Shown here one piece after another: positions 57,570-64,000 of a stretch of 64,000 nucleotides of DNA. The stretch is from Bostrychus sinensis. Its lineage: Eukaryota; Chordata; Actinopteri; Gobiiformes; Eleotridae. The notes beneath the pieces were generated by a model. The model ran no database searches and was not told where the DNA came from. It saw only the letters and a program-made list of their open reading frames with translations. The first letter of the stretch is position 1. Each line of letters opens with the position of its first letter. Where the stretch lies: positions 9,507,718 through 9,571,717 of the forward strand of contig CM036245.1 of assembly GCA_020698575.1 (NCBI GenBank). The letters run 5' to 3'. The translations under genes were made by a program, and so were the position numbers.

Positions 57570-57990
57570 GATGGCCAAAGACAAGTGAATAAGACGAAAG
57601 TTGTGTGTCGACATTGTTTCACGGAGATCAGGTATGTTACAGCTAACACAATTCACAGTTCACAGTTCAATTTGTTTATGCACTTAAACCGGCATCACCT
57701 GTCATGGCTACAAGGAAAAAAATCAATTCAAGTAATTTGGATTGAGCCAAAGCAATAACACAGAGGTAAAGGTGTTTTTATGGCAACAAATTTACGTACA
57801 TATTCAGTTGTTGAAAACTGGAGTTTTAGAAATATAACTAAAGTTCATGAGCCCTGCTACAAAATCCCTTCACACCTGCATTTCCAAAAAGTTGTTGCAG
57901 CTCTTTATGAACAAGTTAAACCCACTGTTGTCAACGAGCTGTCAAGTCTATCTGATGCAACACCAGGGCCGTACACAGAATTTTAGAAAT
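57570..57990 (+). pseudogene. hAT transposase fragment: BED zinc finger and N-terminal region
   Basis: KTKVVCRHCFTEIRY…NLFMHLNRHH has the C-x2-C…H-x4-H spacing of a BED finger, followed in another frame (57780-57986) by YSVVENWSFRNITKVHEP, CYKIPSHLHFQKVVAALYEQ and VKPTVVNELSS, as in ZBED-like hAT transposases. A frameshift between the two parts shows decay. Confidence 0.75.
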
Positions 57991-58019
57991 ATTGAGGTCC
58001 TTTAGGTTGAGGCCAAGTT

Positions 58020-58885
58020 CAGCCCTGGATGAGCCCTGGATGAGCCCTGTTTTAGACCTGTTTTAGACCTGTTTTAGACCTGTTTTAGACCTGTTTTAGA
58101 CCTGTTTTAGACCTGGCTTAGACCTGGCTTAGACCTGGCTTAGACCTGGCTTAGACCTGGTTTAGACCTGGTTTAGACCTGGTTTAGACCTAGTTTAGAC
58201 CTGGCTTAGACTGGTTTAGACCTGGTATAGACCTGGCTTAGACCTGGTTTAATCCTAAATTTGGAGGTGGTTTAGTCCAGGTTTAGATATGTTTAGTCCT
58301 GTTTTAGACCTGTTTTAGACCTGTTTTAGACCTGGCTTAGACCTGGCTTAGACCTGGCTTAGACCTGGCTTAGACCTGGCTTAGACCTGGCTTAGACCTG
58401 GCTTAGACCTGGCTTAGACCTGGTTTAGACCTGGTTTAGACCTGGTTTAGACCTAAGTTAGACCTAGTTTAGTCCTGTTTTAGACCTGTTTTAGACCTGT
58501 TTTAGACCTGGCTTAGACCTGGCTTAGACCTGGCTTAGACCTGGCTTAGACCTGGTTTAGACCTGGTTTAGACCTGGTTTAGACCTGGTTTAGACCTAGT
58601 TTAGACCTGGCTTAGACTGGTTTAGACCTGGTATAGACCTGGCTTAGACCTGGTTTAATCCTAAATTTGGAGGTGGTTTAGTCCAGGTTTAGATATGTTT
58701 AGTCCTGTTTTAGACCTGTTTTAGACCTGTTTTAGACCTGTTTTAGACCTGGCTTAGACCTGGCTTAGACCTGGCTTAGACCTGGCTTAGACCTGGTTTA
58801 GACCTGGTTTAGACCTGGTTTAGACCTAAGTTAGACCTAGTTTAGACCTAGTTTAGACCTGGTTTAGACCTAGTTTAGTTATACA
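58020..58885 (+). repeat. 11-bp minisatellite (TTAGACCTGGC) inside the hAT transposase
   Basis: About 78 units of TTAGACCTG(G/T)(C/T/G). The segment CCTAAATTTGGAGGTGG occurs at 58254 and 58660, a higher-order repeat of 406 bp. Transposase coding sequence resumes directly after it. Confidence 0.95.
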
Positions 58886-58889
58886 GTAA

Positions 58890-59000
58890 ACATATTAGCT
58901 AAACACTGAGGTCTGGACCTGTGTGCCCTCTGTGGTGCATGCGGCCGTGTCACTGACCACAGATGGACATCACAGGCCACAGAAAGCTATTTAACAGTAA
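58890..59000 (+). pseudogene. hAT transposase fragment, first catalytic block
   Basis: Frame starting near 58915 reads DLCALCGACGR then VTDHRWTSQATESYLTVTV and RYIT, the conserved hAT core block around the first catalytic aspartate (TTD.WTS….Y.T.T..Y). Truncated after about 30 residues. Confidence 0.75.
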
Positions 59001-59244
59001 CTGTACGTTACATCACATCACAGTAGGAGATTACATTTTGCAATGTTTTTTGTACTGAAAATGTACCAAACCAAAAATAAATAAAAAAAAGTAAAAAACA
59101 AAAACTGAACCGAACCGAACTGAACTGTGATTTTAGTGTATTTTTACACCCCTAAGAAGAAGAGAGACCATTTCTGAGCCCCTCTGACCCCGAGGCCCGG
59201 GACAACAGACCCCTCTGAACCCTGTCAACGGACCTTGTTGTGAC

Positions 59245-59400
59245 CAAGTAAAAATATTTAAAAAGCTCAGATTTAGTCATGATTTCCTTAATTTAGTCCT
59301 CATGTGACCTTGTTTTAGTCCTGGTTTAGTCTCTATGTTTACATTTTGACACTGTTTTAACAATTAAATACAGTACTTGCATTTCTGTTCTGAACTTACT
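59245..59400 (-). repeat. Truncated interior of the AGGGCTGCAC MITE
   Basis: AAATATTTAAAAAGCTCAG, TTTAGTCCTGGTTTAGTCT and AAATACAGTACTTGCATTT parallel 14540-14690 in order. No termini. Confidence 0.6.
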
Positions 59401-59631
59401 AACTGTCCTCAAACCCCCACCAGGGTGAGGTAAAACTGCAGCAATAATCCAACAATGAAACCACATTATCCAGCAGTGTTACTCTGAGAAATGTAAGCTG
59501 ACACTTTTCCCGGAGGCTTAAAACTTCAGTTATAATAGGACTAAGGAAATAATTGGGTTTTCTCTTACATGCATGTAAATGTGCTGTGGGTGTGAGATCG
59601 GACAGCTCTCATTAGGTTTTGGTGCAGCCTG

Positions 59632-59870
59632 ATCCTGTGGAGGGTCTGGTCTCAGGTCTGGTCTCAGGTCTGGTCTCAGGTCTGGCCCAGGGGTTCTCGG
59701 GGGTAAACAGGGGCCGTTAGCGACAGGAGCTGGTCTTTCATGTCTCAGCTGTCGATGCATTAGACGTGGAGTGTGCCGTTCTCGCACAAAGTGGAAGATT
59801 TCGGTGGGAAACAGATGTGGAGAGGATACTCGAGGGTTTTACAGTAGCGGCATTTGGTGTCACGGCAAAG
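59632..59870 (+). repeat. Three-copy dispersed repeat, copy c
   Basis: Same core as 55487-55690 (GGCCGTTAGCGACAGGAGCT, GTCTCAGCTGTCGATGCATT). Preceded by a short GTCTGGTCTCAG triplication at 59640-59680. Confidence 0.85.
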
Positions 59871-59879
59871 ACACATAAT

Positions 59880-60690
59880 TACAACTTTAATCTGACAAAA
59901 ATTAGAGGTTTAAAATGCATGTAAACATTATTGTTTCAACAGGCAGGGCAAATATTAATTCATTGTACTTGATAAATGGTTGCATCAAGAAGGGAATCCA
60001 ATGTAAAAGCTATGACTTTCAACTCTAATAGACTAACTTGGACTAAAACTAAAACAGCACTAAGCCAGTCCTATAACCAAGAGCAAGTTCAAAAAACTCT
60101 AAACCAGGGCTGACCACCATTTGAGACTTGATTAATAAAATATTTAATTACTCCAGTAGTGGCAAATTTCACACAAACAGACTAATGTAAGGTCACATGA
60201 CCGGCTCCAGGTGAGATAAGTGTGCTGCTTCCTTTCCCGCGGCGGCCACAAGTCACAGCGGCCTGTGAAGTGTGGCCCACGTCGTTAACAGGAACCACAG
60301 CGCTAACAGGAAGTGTGCCAAAGTGTCGACAGGAAAATATCTAATGTGAGAAAAAAGACGCTTCTCATAGTTTGATCCTCTCCCTTAGCAACACAGACTT
60401 GAATATGGACTATGCTCTTTTCATCCAACATAAATTTTATACAATTCTGGAAGACTAGACAATTTTTGCAATATATTTCGTTTCACGGACATCATGTTTG
60501 CAGAATTTGTGTAAATCAGGACTAAACCAAGGATCAACTACTCTCAATGCACTGTAATCCTGGTGTCCTATGGCTGTTGTTTTTTTTTTTTTGTTTTTTT
60601 AGCATTTAGCATTTTTTTTTTTTTTTTTTTTAATGTGTCTTGACCTATAAGAAGTAGTTTTTCTTGTAGGGAAGTAATAATACATCAATG
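59880..60690. other. No gene; poly(T) runs at 60580 and 60612
   Basis: Scattered 11-bp-motif remnants at 60030-60110 (GGACTAAAACTAAAACAGC). Otherwise unclassified. Confidence 0.45.
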
Positions 60691-61700
60691 TGCAAAATGT
60701 AAACATCAATTAATATTGTGCATTCTTACTATATTATACAAGATGCCCTTTTACTTTGAAATTTGATTTATTTTGAAACCGCCGCACTATGTCTCTCTAC
60801 TTGCCCTGCGATAACTTTACAGAGTGTAAACAAACAGCGGTAAAGTAATTAGCGAGGGAAATGTCTGCTAAAATTAGTTCCCTTGTGTTTTTAAAGTTTA
60901 GAGCAACATATTTCAACGTTAATTCATCTGCTGTGAGACATCTGGACTATTTCAGGATAACATCACAAACTAAATGACAAGCCTTGCATAGCACAGGGAT
61001 GCACCGGTGAGTATACAGCAGACATCTGCAACCAATGGTTTTAGAGCCACGTTTGGATCTTTATCGCTGCTCTTGAGGCTCTTTTAGCATCTGACATCTA
61101 GTTATGTAAAGTCAATAAATGAATAAGTAGACTATAAAACAACCTGCATCTGCATCATTTTGTCAGTTTAAAGTGGCTCCTGCACACTATTGTTTCATGG
61201 TCTATTAAAAGAGTATTTAACACTGTTCTTTGTTAGCTTGCAATAATTAATGAACATTCATAAGCAATATTTCAGTTATAGGCTAAGCAGCTTTTTGCAT
61301 GAAAATTAGTTGTGACTCTTTACAGAGGCAAATTTAATATTTTTGGCATTAATTGGCTCTTTGGATCCAGAAGGTCGCAGACCCCTGGTCTAATGCGTGT
61401 GTTAGTGTGGGTCAGTCTGATGACATTAAATTGGCAGTTTTTGCTGGAGTTACTTCTTTAAAGCTCGCACTAAAACTGAACAATTTACAACAGGAATATA
61501 CTTCACAGCAATTTATTTAAGTTCACTTTATTCTAATAGAATCAGAAAAATGTAAACATTATAAACACTGAAGATAAGATTATAAACAAGGCAGATAAAA
61601 CTGATATCACTCATGGGCCCTTATATCGCATCATATCGAGATCATATCATGGCGGTCTCTGAGCTATCGCCAGTCCTCTCTATCGATATAATGTATCGAT
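60690..61700 (+). repeat. Dispersed repeat, copy 2 of the direct pair, with hAT insertion
   Basis: Collinear with 53675-54190. The match is interrupted at GGTGAG and resumes at CGTGTGTTAGTG after about 380 bp. Confidence 0.8.
61019..61387. mobile_element. hAT-type insertion in the duplicated repeat
   Basis: Ends CAGACATCTGCAACC and GGTCGCAGACCCCTG are inverted repeats. Flanking GTATACAG and GTCTAATG agree at 5 of 8. Copy 1 of the host repeat (53960) lacks it, giving an empty site. Subterminal GGCTCTTT motifs fit a common fish hAT family. Confidence 0.78.
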
Positions 61701-63840
61701 ATATTTGCTATTTGCTGGAGCAATACATCTCATCAAAGGCTAGTGGTGGTCGTGGCAGTGGTAATTTAAGATTTAAAGACTAAAACTTTGTCTATGGCAT
61801 GTTTGTTCTATTTAAACAGCCGAGTTTGTGTTAGCTGTAAAGTAGGAGACTTGCTGTTTGCTATTGGGTAAGGTAAGTGTAGACACCAAACATTGTTACC
61901 AGAGCACAATGTGGAGATATGCAAATTAGATCAACCCAAAATCACTACTAACTAATCAATTTAATCCGACCAATAACATGTCAAATCACATTTCACTCAA
62001 GAACAACAATATCACCTCCTCCTTCAGTTTACTTAATAAGCTTAATGCACTCTTTGCTCTGCATTTTTTACCTCCCTTGTCAACATGGCGGCTCCAGACT
62101 CTGCTGTCAATACTACTGTAATAATATAACAAAACAAATAAATACAAAATTAAAAGTCAGCTTTTCTGCTAAATTGACTTTTTTTAGCTTTCTGCCATGC
62201 TATAAATGTTGTTTCCCCCTGAAAAACAGACCTGGAGTAGTATTTTGTTTCATTTGCTTATGTTTGAGTAATCCTGTATGCTGAGGCCATACCATCTGAA
62301 GACCTGAAAACGCTCGGTCTCACAGCTCTACGTAGACACATAAAACCAGGAAGTGCTCCTGCGCCTTTTTAAAGCCCATAAACTGTCAACAGACTCGTCT
62401 GCCAATTTCAGCGCTTAAAATTGCTCTCACTAAAAAGCAGTCAGTTCATTTATCTATCTGTTAGTGTCATGTTGCTAATAGCCATCCTAATTAGCCATTC
62501 TATGCTCCAGCCTTTCCCACAGTGGCCAGCAGGGGGCGACATGCTGCATTCTCAGCAAAGTCAAAGTAACAGCTCCCCAAAAGAAGACATTTTCCACATA
62601 TACATTTTTTTAAGTTATAAAATGTGAAATACTAATTCAACAGTCTGATTTAATAAATTTTTTTTGCCATTTTTCCTCCGTGATTTTGGCCTCTGCATAT
62701 AAAACAGACCATAATCCTTTCCATGACAGTTAACTATAGCAGGAATTCCCAAACTGTGGTTTGGGCCCCAAAGATGCATTGCTAAGGATTTTTGTTTCAG
62801 TCGCCACACAATTAAGAAATTCTAAAAACTGCTTTTAAAATGGGTTTCTAATATGAAACTAAAAATGAGCTTTGAGGCTGGGCTGTTGCAAATTTTTTCA
62901 TGTCTTAGCCAAAAATATGTTGTCATATATTCCTTCTGTATGAGCTGAAGTAACATTAGCAACCACTTTATAAATTACTGAGAAAGCTTTTGACTAAACT
63001 GGTCAAAAACGTGCCTCGAGTTTTATTTAAACATGTCATCTACAACAGTGCTGTGTTTCCTCTGGGCCTATAGGCTTGGGTTTAATGTTATTAGGCTATT
63101 ATTATATTGGTTATAATAATTATCATCTGTAATCTAATTGACATGCAGTGATAAAACATTAAAATTATAAATTAATGAAATTGAGAAAAATGCTGCTTCT
63201 CCACTGAACTGATAATAGCATATCTCTCATTCATTTATTTTTACCCCCTGCTCTCACATAAGTCCACATCTCCTCCTCCTCAGTCTGTGTGCACATAGCC
63301 TACGTTCGTGTGCATCAAGCAGCAACGCCCTCGATGACGGACAGCAGGGAAAGACTTTTAACTCTGCGACAATGGCAATTTAAATGTTGTGAAATGAAAC
63401 AACATGAAACACGTCCATTACTCCACATTAGCTCATTCTCAGCCTTCTTCCTGATGTTAAGAAGCATGAAAACTCCAAAGAGGCAGGGCCAGGTGAACTT
63501 AAAGGGGAGCTTTAACCATCGCAGCCAAGATTCAGGCGCGGCAGGCTGTTAAGCACAAATGAATGCAGATGAAACCCTACAGTGTCTTCTCAGAAACCAA
63601 CTTTTTTTCCTCATCATCCACTTTTTAACTTACATTTTACCAGCTTGACTTCAAAATAAGTTTAACCTTGTCATGACCTAATGATTTTAAAAGTCTCACA
63701 TAATAAATTAAAACAATGAAAAATATTTTTTCCTCACAGTGTGCTAAAAGAGATCCAGCAGTTGAGAATACAGAGGCAACAGTGCGCGGTATAATGATGA
63801 GCAGGAACACAGCCTTAATAGCTTCTCCAGAATTTGATTT
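61701..63840. other. No gene recognised
   Basis: Unclassified, AT-rich. 63605-63650 and 62045-62284 ORFs have no domain. One CTCF-like motif (62526). Confidence 0.4.
62526..62540 (+). promoter_or_regulatory. CTCF-like motif
   Basis: CCAGCAGGGGGCGAC matches the vertebrate CTCF core CCASYAGRKGGC without mismatch. Same strand as the motif at 17412. Confidence 0.45.
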
Positions 63841-63843
63841 TTA

Positions 63844-64000
63844 GTAGGGGTGTAACGATACGTTTTTGCAACGATACGATATGTATCGATTAGAAGTGTT
63901 TCGATACGATTCAAGAACGATATTGGCTAATTTGGAACAATATGTTTTGATACGATTCAACACCTTCGTATCGATAATCGATACAGCAACTTTTTGCCAA
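63844..64000 (+). mobile_element. hAT-like element cut by the window edge
   Basis: Starts AGGGGTGTAACGATACG followed by repeated CGATACGAT/TATCGAT subterminal motifs, the usual start of a fish hAT family. The rest lies outside. Confidence 0.7.

Larger units (their letters stand above)
56887..59153 (+). mobile_element. Degenerate autonomous-type hAT transposon (BED-finger transposase)
   Basis: Ends GGGGTTTAACGGTACAC and GTGTATTTTTACACCCCT. Flanks AAGAAGTG and AAGAAGAA agree at 6 of 8. It contains a BED-type zinc finger segment, a following hAT N-terminal segment and, after an 11-bp array, the conserved TDHRWTSQATESYLTVT block. The C-terminal catalytic and dimerisation parts are missing. A Tc1/mariner copy lies at its 5' side. 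Confidence 0.8.

Noticed and set aside
42000..64000. Upstream timm50 exons (membrane anchor, presequence)
   Set aside because: I looked on the minus strand for a segment like VVYIFGxNxVDExG ending in phase 0 before a donor and saw none; it most likely lies beyond the window.

Overview
The window is nuclear DNA of a ray-finned fish, probably a percomorph teleost. It has spliced genes with GT/AG introns, low GC content, and fish-type repeats (hAT, Tc1/mariner and TTAA-flanked DNA elements, L2-like and other non-LTR retrotransposons, tRNA-derived repeats). No species is claimed.

One host gene can be supported: timm50, on the minus strand. It encodes the mitochondrial TIM23-complex presequence receptor subunit. 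Eight exons (9481-41949) join without a phase break into 255 codons plus a TGA stop. They cover the whole FCP1/NIF-like intermembrane-space domain and the C-terminus. The roughly 100 N-terminal residues (mitochondrial presequence and membrane anchor) were not found. Their exons should lie upstream, beyond about 42 kb and probably outside the window. Introns run from under 100 bp to 18.3 kb. A likely poly(A) signal lies about 360 bp past the stop.

Layout: 1-9.0 kb is intergenic and dense in repeats. Much of it may be a single hAT-type insertion (331-7147) enlarged by nested insertions, followed by an L2-like reverse transcriptase fragment and an inverted-repeat element. From 9.1 to 41.9 kb lie the timm50 exons and introns. 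The two big introns hold an inverted pair of MITEs, several TTAA-flanked elements, a near-perfect palindrome, and the largest tandem array (28.7-31.0 kb, 11-bp unit). From 42 to 64 kb there are only repeats: a non-LTR element sitting in a CTA/CTG microsatellite, hAT MITEs with clear 8-bp target duplications, a possible LTR-type insertion, a 16-bp minisatellite, and a degenerate autonomous hAT (56.9-59.2 kb). That hAT carries a Tc1/mariner copy and has an 11-bp array inside its transposase region.

The most striking pattern is an 11-bp motif (CTAAACCAGGT and variants). It occurs as arrays or scattered units at about ten places in both orientations. At four loci it lies in fixed orientation next to the same hAT-like terminus (CAGTGGTTCTCAAACTGTGG), with weaker or truncated examples elsewhere. 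This suggests a mobile non-autonomous element whose internal 11-bp repeat expands after insertion. No virus, toxin, CRISPR or bacterial-type gene system was seen.
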